This document shows, piece by piece, positions 22,955 through 34,775 of a DNA stretch of 64,000 nt (position 1 is its first letter; every line of letters begins with the position of its first letter). The notes beneath the pieces are model-generated. The model worked only from the letters and a program-made list of their open reading frames with translations, was not told the DNA's origin and did not search any database. Source of the stretch: Imbricaverruca yamaguchii (Eukaryota; Arthropoda; Thecostraca; Neoverrucidae); NCBI GenBank assembly GCA_034440575.1, contig JAOTOL010001215.1, forward strand, positions 1 to 64,000, read 5' to 3'. The translations under genes were made by a program, and so were the position numbers.

Positions 22955-23165
22955 CATGAAGTCCACTGTGGCGAACTATGGCCGCGGAGCACACCGGCTA
23001 CTGTGGCGGACGAGTGCTCAGGAGCACACCGTCCACTATGACGGACCGGGGCCGTGAAGTACACACCGTCCACTGTGGCGGGCCAGGGTCGCAGAGCACG
23101 TCGTCCACTGCGGCGGCCCGGGGTTGCGGAGTGCATCTTCCACTGTGGTGGACCGGGGCTGCTGA
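22955..23165 (+). repeat. 35-bp minisatellite, about six units
   Basis: The box GTCCACTGTGGCGG or its variant recurs at 22961, 22996, 23031, 23068, 23103 and 23138, a period of 35 bp with one 37-bp unit. Each unit also has a GC-rich CCGGGGCCGCGGAGCAC-type part. Open frames across it are low-complexity by-products. Confidence 0.88.
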
Positions 23166-23169
23166 GTAC

Positions 23170-23925
23170 ATTGCGGGGGATCAGGGCCATCAACAGGTCA
23201 AATTTTATCATCATATATTATATCATCAAATTATATTATATGGTAGTGGCGTGCCTAGGATTTGCAATGGGGGTGGGCAAACTGATTTGGAATTGTCGCA
23301 CAGACTCCAATTTTTGAAAACGTCCACGGACCACTATGTTTGTCAGTGAGATACTATTTTATTTTATTTTTAAAGAATGATTACTGACCAGCTTAGCTGC
23401 CCTGTCGATGGGGCCAAATATGCCACCATCATTTCTGTATCACCGGACTTCAACACGAACTCCCCGATCTTGTTATTGTCAAAGGATATTGTGTTCGTAC
23501 CCCTTTATAAGTCACCTCACACTGTTGAAATTACACCGGCATAAATCGAAAAAAGAATACAATTTTCCCATTTGAGGCATTACGATTACTCACGCAGGGT
23601 CGCTAAAACGGCAACAGTCGTGCACATGTACCTTGCGCATTCGCCACACTACGTGCGCTTCTCCAGTTTCTGCTAGGTCTCCAACGTTTTGCTAATTGCT
23701 GTCACATGATAGTCTTGTGCCATATTTGGCATGTGGATTTACTGGTATGGCGGCTCGCTTAGAAAATTCGATGAATTCAATTCCATGTATTAGTTTTCTT
23801 TTTCCCACACTTGCTGGTGGTTAAGAAATTATGATGCACTGAGCTTTGATGCACCTCATATCTTAAATTAAATATGCTCCAAGATTGTCCACCGAGTGAG
23901 ACCCTAGCTAGGTGTTCGCTGTTTT
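23170..23925. other. Unassigned intronic sequence
   Basis: A short ATATTATATCATCAAATTAT tract near 23210-23240 and otherwise no recognisable gene or repeat. Confidence 0.35.
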
Positions 23926-23929
23926 ACCC

Positions 23930-25710
23930 GTTGTGGTTTTATTCGTCTACGGATGTGTTTTAGAGCTCCAGCCAATTTTTATGGATCTGGTACATATTTG
24001 AGACCCGGCTACTTTTTAGAGCTTTGTTGCTTTTTTGTACAGCGGTGACATGCTTGAGGTATCGGTGCGTTTTCGAAGACCCCGATGCCTTTATTTCGTG
24101 CCCGGTCTTTTTGTTCCTTTTTAGGACCAATTCGCTTTTTGGGGTTCAACCATATTTTAAGGCCCTGCCGCGTTTGCGAAAATCGGGCTTTGGAGGGTCC
24201 AGTGCATTTTCGGCCTCCCGTTGTGCTCTCAGAGCTTCGCGGTTTATTTGAGGCGTTTATTCTCGCACCTTTGTGGAACCCCAGCATAACCTTGGTTCCT
24301 TCGGTATAATTTCCGGTGTCACGGTGCGACATTTCGTTCCCAGGTGTATAGTTCCGGGGAAGGGACTCGGAACAGTTTTCTGGGTTCGACGCAACTTCTC
24401 GTGACTTATGCTTTAAAAAAAATGAAGTCCGAGTATCGGCCTGATTTCTCTGGCACCTGGCGCTACGTGTCTCGCTGCAATTTTTCAACTCCTGTGCGCT
24501 TTTTTCGGGCCGTATTCAATTTTTAAAGGCATCTGGGGCATGCTTGGACCTTAGGATACATTTTTTCTGACTCGGACATATATTCCTCGGAATTGCTCCT
24601 TATTTTAGAGGGCATCGGCTTACTTTTTATCGAGTTCAGATGTGTGTTTTTGGGGGCCACGCTGTGCTTGCAGAGGAGTATATGTGATGCCTCGACTCAA
24701 ACTTTTGGTACTACCGCCGGAATTCTGGGTCCAGTATGCGATATTTTGGGGCGTCGTCGCGAGTTATCAGGGCGTGTTGTAGTTAGTTCCGCCCCAGCGT
24801 GACTGGTGGAATCAGATGCAAATTATGGGGAGCCTGGTGTAATTGTTACGGTGCCCACTGCATTCACAGCCCGCTACGCGAATTCTGGGCCCCATATGCG
24901 AATTTATGGGGCCCAGCGCGATTTTTGGGGAACCGGCGAAATTCGTGAGAGCATACCCCTTCAGGATGTGCGGCAGCATTTTTCCCCTTGGTACGCCACT
25001 GCGGCTGCTCAGCGTTGTTTTCCAGCAGCTGGCACCATCGAGAGTAGAAAGGCCCTTCGGATCATTTTCTTTCGGGACCTATTCTGATTTGTTTCCGGTG
25101 CTCGGGTCGACTCGATAGAGTCCCCTTGTGATTTTTGGCGTCAGGTCTATTTTCTGTAAGCCCCTGTAGGATATTTTTGGGCCACAGTGCGATTATTTGG
25201 GGCTCGCGGTGCCTCGTCTTTTTTCGGTGCCCCAGCAGGATTTTTACCGGGTCCGACGCCTTCTTATTGTGGATCGTTGACGCAATTTTTCTGCTCGCAG
25301 GGTGACATTCCGGGTAGATATTGGTTCTTGGGAAGCCAGCTGCGACGTCTGGGGCTCCAGAGCAGCGTTTTGACCCCAGCGACATTTGCAAAGGAAGCAG
25401 CCTGAATTGCTTGGCCTAAGTGCGATTTTTTTTGGCACCGCGGTCACTTGTTTTGATACCTTGCGCTAGTTTGAGTGGCTACGACACTTTTTTTTTGGGG
25501 GGGGGGGGGAGGGGGCAACACGTTTTATGAACTTTGGAGCCATTGTTGTGGAACCTTTAGATCCAAGAGTGATTTTTCGTGTCCGGTCTGTTTTTCGTTT
25601 CCCGGCTTCATTTGTTGGGTGATCCCAAGGAGAATTTTAAAGCACCGGTGTGACCTGCCATGCATCTAGCGATTTCCAGGAGCCCGAACGAGAATTATTG
25701 GTACCCAATG
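23930..25710 (+). repeat. GCGATTTTT-type degenerate periodic repeat, copy 2
   Basis: The longest copy of the family first seen at 3640-4990, with which 24420-25710 aligns. The stretch 23930-24420 has the same composition (boxes like GTGCGTTTTCG, TTTTTGGGG, GGCCCTGCCG), so the array extends further here. Clear adjoining units near 24885-24930 read GGGCCCCATATGCGAATTT and GGGGCCCAGCGCGATTTTT. A poly-G tract lies at 25496-25510. The minus-strand frame at 24009-24488 (159 codons) is a composition effect. Confidence 0.7.
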
Positions 25711-26215
25711 CCACTGTGCAAGGCAATGCTGCAACATAAGAATCCAGGGATAGTTCGTCTGTTTCATCACTCACACGTGATTTAAACTCCCAAGTTCTTC
25801 AGACAGTTTGAGGAAAGTCAAACATCTGATCATGGATTGGCAAGGATGGAATATAAGGCAACATGAATGCCATGGAATTCAGATCACAATAATTATACTG
25901 CAATACATACCTTCTCCGCAGGCTGCTTTTGAGATGGATGCGCGCCTGAAGTTTGATCAAGGTTGGAGTTGGAGGTGGATGGAGCAGCATAGTAAAGGAT
26001 ATAACATATGGTTCAAAAAACTTATTTGTGTCCCTTTTTGGGTGTCATTTAACCTCCCAATTGGAAAGTATGTATCTCCAGAGGAAATCAGTGGACACAT
26101 CATGTTCAGCACATCAATGAATACTGCATTAAAAAAAGAAATTAAATCTAGTCAGGGCTTACCATAAACTGAAAAATGACCCAAAAAGCCATGCAATATT
26201 GCAGTTTAACCCGCG
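25711..26215 (+). repeat. Interspersed repeat with AATGAGTGGTCACATCATG motif, copy 2
   Basis: Matches 5060-5538 nearly throughout, including TTTAAACTCCCAAGTTCTTC and the GTGGACACATCATGTTCAGC box near 26091. It again follows the GCGATTTTT repeat directly, supporting one compound element. Confidence 0.65.
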
Positions 26216-27175
26216 CACGTCCGGGGGGGGGGGCAGATATCTTCCCCCTCCGGTTTTTCATCATTTTCCGCCAAACTAATAGGGTTAGCAAGACCAAACC
26301 TCGCACAGCTGTTCATTGGTCTTCTCCGCATATCCTCATAATTTGTAATCCTGGGTCATCTCAGGTCAGGTCACGAGGTCAGGCGACGTGATCCAACTAC
26401 ACTCGAAGTTCTAGGTGGCATAACTTCCACAATAATTGGGCGATTTATTTCAAACTTATAGCATGTCATGATCTCATCAGGGACCATAATATGTATCTCG
26501 GGTTTTTTTCGTAGCATTGAGCTTAGGTCAGGTCACTGCCATGGCTTTCCCATTATAGGGCTATGGTAAAATATACAAATGTGTCCTCGTGACATATTTG
26601 TGGTCAGAATGATCTCACAACGGTTGTGGCATGTAGATGCAAGCTATGCTCAATGTTACCGCTGACATTTTTTCTCAGTGACCTCACCAATGTCTCTGAG
26701 GTCACCTGAGATCACTACACATTTATGCGCATTACGTCGCACTGCATTGAGCTAGAAGGCTGAAATTACTGTTATTGTGCTTATATCGTCAATACGTGTC
26801 GATTGATTCGTTGCATGACCTCCCTAGGCCTTGACCTGAGGTCATGATTTCATGACCTTGACTTGAGTTTGAGTTGACCTGACCTTAAATTACACCGCCT
26901 ATTGTTGGTAGCACATTTCAAGGACTGTCGAATAGCGTTCGCCATCTGTTTCTATCTGTTACAGGTCCTGAGATATGTGTCAATATCTGAGCCCCACCTG
27001 ATGTGTTCGAATTTGACCTATGATGGCCCAGTGACCTGAATGTTGACCTGAGCGAAAACAAATTATCGAGACACTTTCGATGGAGCCCGTCACCAGCTTT
27101 CCAAACGCCGTTTTCCGTTTGTCGTTAGCTAGCATAGTTCCAGAGATCATGCGGGGGGGGGGGCAGACATCTGCC
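26215..27175. repeat. AGGTCA/TGACCT-rich stretch between two poly-G boxes
   Basis: Both edges carry a poly-G run followed by CAGA.ATCT (near 26224 and 27150); a similar box occurs at 17435. Between them AGGTCA or TGACCT hexamers are dense, for example three at 26363-26381 and TGACCTGAGGTCA near 26830. No coding frame. It may be a small mobile element. Confidence 0.45.
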
Positions 27176-27179
27176 CATG

Positions 27180-28000
27180 CCCTGAATGTTTTGAATTTAT
27201 ATCTCCAATGCAATGTTTGTGGATGTGACTAAGATGATCAGACCACTCATTTTCTGTGTAAATGGGGTTTGAGTTAGGTAACATGCAGTGGCGTCGCCAC
27301 GAAACTCTTCCAGGGGGACAAGATCGAAAGGGGGCCTCTTGCTCCCCAAAAAGGGGCCTCCATTGTGCTATGGCCTCCTATTGTTTTAGACCCTTAGTAT
27401 GGTTCGGGAATGGTAAGCATGATTTTATATTAAAGTACTGTTTGTTCTTGGCATGGTGGCATTTACTCAACACTCTTCTTGACATGTACTCAACACGCAA
27501 AATCAATATTTTTTTCCTGAAAACTGGGATATACCAAGGAATAAATTAGTATTATGTGGATGAATACCTAAGTGTCAAAACCAACCAACGTCTCAATGTT
27601 TTTTTTTAACAGAAGAATCTTCCCGTTCGCCTCTAGATTGCAGCGAGGCTGATGCTAAGCATATCTTTCAGACATCTCCCATTAATCAACCCACCGTGAT
27701 ATCCTCCAAGAATAACTGAACATAGCTAGATTAATCATGACTGTTATTTATTACCACCAGCTTGATGCCCTAAGCAAAGCTTAAGAGATCATTTCTCAGT
27801 CCTAGGACGGAAATTTCGCGAAGGTGACAACAAGAAGGGGGTTACATTGGTTTTCTGATGGGAATCTTAGGAATTTGCGAATTTTTATAATATTTCGTGC
27901 TGTTTGCAAGGACTAATCGAAATGACATGATTAGTGATCAACTAAATTGTTGTATCATTGGTTAACTTGGCCATTTGCACTCTCCGACATGCTCTTATTA
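27180..28000. repeat. Partial TTAGG-family repeat and unassigned sequence
   Basis: 27190-27290 matches the CAATGTTTATGGATGTGAC box of the 8.4 and 57.5 kb repeats. The remainder to 28000 holds nothing recognisable. Confidence 0.45.
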
Positions 28001-28004
28001 GTAA

Positions 28005-28090
28005 ATTGGACAAGTAAAATCCAGATTACAATGACACAAGCTGATATATTTGGAAACACCAACATTTCGGCTTAATGCCTCCACTAATAT
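28005..28090 (-). mobile_element. Penelope-like terminal remnant with decayed hammerhead core
   Basis: Similar to 15440-15530: both contain TTGGACAAGTAAAAT and GATATAT, then AAC.TTTCGG and ATGCCT. On the minus strand the GAAA arm is kept (AGCCGAAATGTT) but the CTGATGA box is altered. It lies about 190 bp before the last exon of copy A. Confidence 0.55.
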
Positions 28091-28281
28091 GTGACAAGTG
28101 CGATTTTTCTGAACAGAGTTACCAAAAAAATAATGTTTGAAAAAGATGATGTGGTGTATACATTCTGTCAAAACCTGCAACCTAATTATTCCAGCATTCA
28201 TAATTCGCAGCTATCGATCACTGTTGTGAAGACAGTGGCGCCGTTCTATGTCACCACACCTACAGCCCTGTGCTGTTGCAG

Positions 28282-28839
28282 TCGTGGGACGCGATTCTCA
28301 ACGGAGACTCCATTCCATACCCAACCTACTTCAAGAATTGCACCGGCTTCGACAACTACTACAACTACCTGTTCACGGTGAACCCGTACGACGCAGTGCC
28401 GTTCGACCAGTACCTCAACCTACCAGCAACACGCCAGGCGATCCACGTCGGCAGCAGACCCTTCAACGATGGCCAGGCCGTTGAGGACCACCTGCTGACC
28501 GACATGATGAACTCGTCCAAGCCGATGGTGGCCGGCGTGCTGGACGGTGGCTACCGGGTGATGATCTACAACGGTCAGCTGGACGTCATCATTGCCTACA
28601 CGCTCACCGAACAGTGGCTGGCCACCGTCGACTGGCACGGCAGCCAGCTGTACCGCGACGCCGAGCGACGGATCTGGCGCGTCGACGACGATATCGCCGG
28701 ATACGTGCGCGTGGCCGACAACCTGCACGAGGTGATGGTGCGCAACGCCGGCCACATGTTGCCCTCTGACCAGCCGCGGTGGGCTTACGAACTCATCGGC
28801 ATGTTCACTGCAGCAGATGGTGCTACCTGGCCGAAATAG
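28282..28839 (+). CDS. CPVL-like serine carboxypeptidase copy A, last exon
   Basis: An exon after a TGTTGCAG acceptor (AG at 28280-28281), phase 0, encoding 185 residues and a TAG stop at 28837. It joins the preceding exon in frame (KAYE to SWDAILNGD). It has the S10 family tail: an Asn-linked site in FKNCTG, the RQAIHVG block, YNGQLDVI with the catalytic Asp codon at 28582-28584, and NAGHMLPSDQP with the catalytic His codon at 28753-28755. The family removes C-terminal residues from peptides in lysosomes, yolk or after secretion. Third-position GC is high compared with the flanking introns, as expected for an expressed exon. The catalytic Ser would be on an exon upstream of the window. Confidence 0.92.
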   Translation, partial: SWDAILNGDSIPYPTYFKNCTGFDNYYNYLFTVNPYDAVPFDQYLNLPATRQAIHVGSRPFNDGQAVEDHLLTDMMNSSKPMVAGVLDGGYRVMIYNGQLDVIIAYTLTEQWLATVDWHGSQLYRDAERRIWRVDDDIAGYVRVADNLHEVMVRNAGHMLPSDQPRWAYELIGMFTAADGATWPK

Positions 28840-29689
28840 TCGAAGGGATGCTATCGGCAAAAGCCCGTGTTTTCGTGCCGCACATCACTTCTTGTGTAAT
28901 TGCACTTCCACTGGAAGCAGGGTGTCCAGTACGTGTACTTTGGTTAACCGGGTCTTTCTACATGTGCAGGATTTATGTTGGAAAGCGGCTATGGTAATAC
29001 AGGTATGGTTGTGGCTATAATGAAGTGGCGCACGCCACGGTGATAAGTCGAAGGATGTGACCGGCTAACACCTGCCATTTCCAATCGAGACGTGCCTAAA
29101 GTCCAGACTCAAGAACTGGTCTTAATCTTACAACACGAAGTAGCCCCAGAGTATCGAACAAAGATTAACCAAAAAAAACATTACACCCATAACTAGGTGT
29201 TGGTTGGATAAATAGGTGGCATGGGTACGTATATTTGTAGGTTGATAGGTTGATAGGTACCAGGGCCTCACTACGCAGGCGTAGTTTCTTCGTCGTCAAG
29301 ACTTCTTCGTTACTGATGATTTAGCTATATTTGGTATTTATTGATATTTTAAATATCCTGTTTTCGCACGATGGATATTTCGCAACATATACGCAAGATA
29401 TCCGTGGGCGACGCCGACGCCGGCCCGCCGTCTATGGCAGAGGAAGATAAAAAATAGTTTCAGAACACAATATGTAATGTAACAATATGCGCAATATAAC
29501 ACTAAATGGCGATGACATTGACATCTGAAGTGACGGCAACGTTAATAAATGTACTTTGCATCATATTTTATGGAGGCAATCTCATAAACTGTAACTATAT
29601 CATTCGCGCACACACTAGTGAGCCTACCGAGCAATCACGGCTCGATTGGCCATGGAACATGGTAGGTCTAGGCTGAATTGTTGTCTGTA
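28840..29689. other. 3' flank of carboxypeptidase copy A
   Basis: Presumed 3' untranslated and intergenic sequence. An AATAAA hexamer occurs near 29542, too far to assign with confidence. No gene recognised. Confidence 0.35.
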
Positions 29690-30385
29690 ACCCGTCTCGA
29701 GGGTGGTTGGTATTCCATAAGGTTCCATAAGGTTTTCCGCGGATAGCGAAAGAACGGCGCGGGGTAGCGCGCAGAAATTTGGCACACCTTTTCCCACATA
29801 AAATTGGCATGTTGCAAGAAATGTTTGAGGTCAACGAGTTAACCAGGGTCAATGAGTCAAAGTCAAATATATTGTAATACAACTTCCAGCGTTTACTCAT
29901 CTTTAGAGGGGAAACAAAACGTCCCAGAGGAATTTTTGATTTTTCCTCATTTTAATAACGTTAGTTTTTGCACATTTCACCATTATGGCTAAAATCGTAC
30001 ATTCTGGCCAAAGTAAGCATTTTTTATGCGAGTCCTAGCAACGTTTTGCGGTTCGCTCCACCGATTATAAAAATTACAATTGAAGACAATTTGTAAACTA
30101 AGCATTTTGAAACTTCCCAAAAATGATACATTATTGATTTAGGGGTGAGCGAAAAGCTTAGGACTGTAATCGATTTCGTCTTCTTTTTCTGATCGAAAGT
30201 AATCTTCGTTTTTCGGAACCCCTAAAATGAACTCCTCAGAGCCAAAAAGATGAAGTCAGTTGTGAAACATAGACCCCTAGTGACGTCAATTTTGTGGGGG
30301 TAGATTTTCAGTGTTTTTTGGCCCTACTCGTCGAGCGCTTTCCGACGCTCAGGTGATTTCGCTCTTTCGTTTTCGCGCGACACCA
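29690..30385 (-). mobile_element. MITE-like repeat, reverse copy
   Basis: Reverse complement of the 9571-10347 family. The CCCGTCTCG end is at about 29691; the other end is not clear and may be truncated near 30385, where GCTCTTTCGTTTTCG marks the first part of the element in reverse. Confidence 0.55.
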
Positions 30386-31679
30386 AGTTCAGAGACTAGA
30401 GGGGGTTTGTATGGAGACGGAGTGTGAGGATCTGACCGGAAAGACGCGGTGAGGTAAGATTGCGTTCATTGCTCGCTTCGCTCACCCACCCCGCCTGAAA
30501 AATATGCGAGGAAAATAAGTGCTGGATGGATGATCGCCACCACGACGTGGTCCAACCACCCACATGGGGACGTGCGATTGACTTGCTAAAACACCTCCGA
30601 TGTTCTCGCAGGTGCATTATTTATAGGTTGTCTAGCTTTTGTATACATCGGCTTTCGTCGCAAGCCAAATACGACCCATTCCAACACGCAACCACGTGAG
30701 ATCAAGCACGCAACCACGTGAGATTCACCTGCTCGAGAACTTACTTCTTTCTTTCTTGAAGAAAACAAGCGATGAAATTGCGTCCTAGTTGAGTGATCGC
30801 CATAAACCACACATGAACAACCTCAGCCACTAGGCGCTGAAGGGAACCGGTGTCTCCACCCACCTAGCAGCAATGATGGCGTATTTGGCTATTTCAGCTT
30901 TAGAGTGCATCGACCAGGATTGATTGACTGGGAGAAGAGCAGTGTTTCTCAAGCATCCAAGCATTGAAAACGAGCAATCATTAGACAAAGCTTGCGACAC
31001 TCTTTCATCACCGTCCGCATCATGCTTGGCATGCGTTTACTGGTATTTATAAACCCCACGAAATACAAATTTAAAAAAAACCTGTGCGGCCGGTGAGTCA
31101 CGTGGGTTTCGACGCAACTCCCCGGTACGGATGCTGGGTTCGCAATGTACACCACATCTACCAACCAGGGCCACATTGGTGGCATAGCATGCATCAAGTT
31201 ACTTTGCAATGCAAAGGTTTGTTAAATGATGAGAGAGGACGAATGACGAGTGATCATTACAAGGTCTGCACAAGCACACTGGCATAGTAAATTACATACA
31301 TCCGACGCCATGCCACGTAAATGAACCAGGGATACCTTAATCTAAAGAACAAACGCTTGCCAAGTGGGCTCACCAGTGCAAACATTGTACTAATAAAGTC
31401 ACTTGCCAAATGACTAGGGCGATCCTCGCAAGGATTAATGTTCCAGTGCGGAACCATCTTCTTACTTGAGTGATCAGTTTTGCGTTTCAGATATCACATG
31501 CCAGACGCATGGTAAGTAGCCAACAAGTGATTCAGGGACAAGCTACACACCACGCGTTCGTGTTCGAATCGTTTCGAAAATAGCGTTATGAGCTTTCCAG
31601 CCTGCCATTATTCATTCACCTTCCGAGTGAAGTAAGAGGGACTGTCAGTGCGAACCACAATGATAAGCATCGGTGTTGT
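30386..31679. other. Unassigned sequence
   Basis: Contains a short direct repeat, CACGCAACCACGTGAGAT, at about 30688 and 30706. No gene recognised. Confidence 0.35.
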
Positions 31680-31699
31680 TTTATATATTTGCTTACAAA

Positions 31700-31835
31700 T
31701 ATATAAGTGCATATTGCACGTAAGTGCAAATGTACGTATGCGCCAAAATACGTAAGCACGAATGTACGCATGCGCACAAATAGCGCATACGTACTTTTGC
31801 GCATACGTATATTTCTTCTTACGTACGTTTACATA
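31700..31835. repeat. TACGTA-rich array, left of LINE
   Basis: Loose repeats of a TACGTATGCGC / TACGTAAGCAC type, about every 15-20 bp, with alternating purine and pyrimidine. A similar array lies to the right of the LINE at 37325-37410 and another short one at 53200-53270. Confidence 0.65.
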
Positions 31836-32651
31836 GAGCATTCTGTTTTTTATGTCTCCATAAGGTCACGACTGGTGAATTGCCTCAGTACCGAAACACG
31901 TGCGTTTGTTTCCGGACGAGGACGGAGAGGAGGACGACGCCAGCTGCGGCTACAGTGCGGACGGGGACCGAAAGAAGACGCCGGACGCCACCTGTCACCA
32001 GCCAACCGCCACCCGCCACCAGCCACCTGCCACCTGCCACCAGCCACTAACACAACCTCAGAAACACACTTATACACACCAGACACAAACCGGACATCGC
32101 ACCCCACTCCTCCTTGCACACAAACACTACCTTCCCGCCCATTTAACCTACCTACTGCACTTCAAGACCAGCCTCGTCAAGCTCAGCTCAACTCTACCCT
32201 CTGCATCTGCCTCTACTCTCCACATCGTCTTCAGCACTTCAAGACCCATCTCTTCAAGTTCAGGTCGAACCTTTACATCTGCCTATACGTTCTACATCTT
32301 CTACACTGTCAGGAACAACTACAATCTGTATCTACTTGACGTCAGTCCGGCGGTGCTGTCACTCCCTCCCACCACAGGCTCCCCCCAAACCCCCACCCGA
32401 CTTTCCCTCTAGTGCACTCTGCACGATCTTTATCTGATCCCTCTATCCGTGCTCTCTTCAAGCACAGTTTCTGATTTCTTTGTGTATTCTTCAACTTTAT
32501 CTGCCCCCTCTGTTACACCTGTCGGGCTCTCTTCACGCCCTTCTTTACCCTCCGCCAAATTTGTAAAATGTATTGTGTGTTACTCACCTACCATCGACAC
32601 TCTGCACCCAACATCACATAACAACAGAACTCGACCATCGTAAACACTAAC

Positions 32652-33379
32652 ATGAACACCTCCCAGCCACCACCCACGGGAGATTTCTTTATCTGCCGCC
32701 GGGGGGACGGGGAGCCAATAGGCACCCTGGATCCCTGGCGGGTATATGGAGAAATTTCCCACTACTACATAGGGGCGCCCCTACACGCCAAACCTCTAAG
32801 ATCCGGGGCGCTCCTAATACAAGCAAACAACAAAACCGACGCTAACCTACTCACCAAAATTAAACACATAAATGGCATCCCAATCACTATCACACCGGCA
32901 ACTAACCTCAACACCAGCCAAGGTACGATCATTGCCCGGGAGCTGGTCGGTATATCGGCGGAGACACTGGTTCGCAAGCTTGAGGACCAGGGCGTCTCCG
33001 CCGTGTACCGGCCGGCCCCGAGGCCAGGATACACCACAGCCCATCTACTCATACTGACTTTTAACACACGCAGACCACCAACCCACATTAAAGCCGGATA
33101 CCTCAGATACTCGGTCACACCACGCGCACTCCTTCCGCGACCTTGCAAGACATGTCAGCGTTACGGACACACAGCGGGGGGTGCCGAGCACCTCACCACA
33201 TTTGCGGTTCATGCCCACGACCACACCCCACCGACACCTGCACCAGCGGCGAGCTGTGCTGCGCCGCCTGCGGGGGGGACCACGCGGCCTCGGATGGGTC
33301 TTGGCCTCGGTGGATGGCGGAGCGGGAGGTGCTCCGCCGGATCCACCACCAATCACAAACGCACACTACCCGGCTCTGA
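32652..33379 (+). pseudogene. LINE ORF1, gag-like with CCHC zinc knuckles
   Basis: From the Met at 32652 an open frame runs with a typical gag-like body (for example GTIIARELVGIS) to CKTCQRYGHTAGG, the first zinc knuckle. A frameshift at the G run near 33173-33180 moves the rest to another frame, where CGSCPRPHPTDTC and CCAACGGDHAASDGSWP form further knuckles. This binds element RNA in relatives. Downstream to about 33865 lies Pro/Thr/His-rich sequence in several frames. Confidence 0.8.
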
Positions 33380-34775
33380 CAACACGCTCCCAACATGTAC
33401 AGAACAAAAACACCAACGCAGAACAACCGCAACCCCAGCACACGCGAACACCACCTAACACAAACACCCGCAAAACCAGACCACCAACACCAGGACCTTC
33501 AAACCACCGTCAAGCACACCAATCCAATCCAACCTACCACCCACCACCGCCACCAGAATACGAACCAGCATCCGCAGCATACCCACACACCAAACACACT
33601 GGACAGATCATCTACACCACACCCACACACAGATCAGGACACAGACCCGGAGGAACAGACGGAGCGAGAACACAGCACAACTGACTCAGACATCACGACC
33701 CCCCCCCAAACGCGACACCACCATCCACTCAGCCACGCAGGCCAACCAAGAGCACAACCAAAAAACAACCATCACCTAAACGCCCACACACCCGCGCTAA
33801 CACATACAAACAATGAACACAATCATACAATGAAACGCACACGGACTTATCAGACACTGGCCTGAATTTAAACATTATGCACTTGGAACAAATCCTATAG
33901 CACTACGCATTCAAGAAATACATTTTAAACCCAACGACCCATGTCACTTTCACATCCCTCACTACCCAATACACAGACACGACACACACAACCCACACAG
34001 ATCAGGCGGTGTATGCACATACATTAGGAACACAACTTCTCACCGCCTGATACATTTCGAGGCCACGGCAGACACTGCTAACTGAAATTCATGTACACAA
34101 CCTAGCTTACACACTCATTAACATTTAGGATCCACTCTCGCGAAATACAGAAACACTCTGAATTAAATAAAGCACTTGACAAAATCCGCACAGCTATCCT
34201 TCTCACCGGAGATTTCAACACGCACCACCCACTATGGGACGCCCACACAACACTACCTGATCACAGAGCACACACACTCATCGCAATAGCCACACAGCAT
34301 AATCTCAGACACCGCACACCAGAAACACTAACAATATACAAACAACTCAGAACACAATGTAAGACCATCATTAAAAACGCAAGAAAAACTTCTTGGAACA
34401 CATTCAGCACCCAATTTAACATATTTATACCTCTAGGCGAACTTTGGACACTTCTGTAAACATTCCAACACCGACAAAGACCCCCAATCAAAGCCATCAC
34501 ACTTAGACACAACAACACCACAACAGACCCACAAACAATACCAAGCTTATTCGCAGACTACCATCTCAGATCATCTACACTTCAACGAAACCCCCCACCT
34601 CCAATCAGACACACACGCACACACCTCTACAACACTAGATTCACACTTACAGAACTACAATTAGCAATCGTACAGACAGGTCACACAATGTAGGATCGGA
34701 CAACGTTCACTATTCCTTCTTCAAACACCTACCAACGTCAGCACTGCAAACACAGCTCAACACTTATAACACCGC

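Larger units (their letters stand above)
15060..28281 (+). other. 13.2 kb intron of carboxypeptidase copy A
   Basis: Bounded by a GT donor at 15060 and an AG acceptor at 28280. It is filled with mobile elements, all inside or largely antisense to the host gene: a Penelope-like pseudogene, two CR1-like pieces, interspersed repeats, a minisatellite and a periodic repeat. This assumes the two exons belong to one transcript, which their reading phase and gene order support. Confidence 0.75.

Noticed and set aside
24009..24488. 159-codon minus-strand frame
   Set aside because: It falls in the periodic GCGATTTTT repeat and has no family-like motifs; frames in the aligned copy at 3.6-5.0 kb do not correspond.
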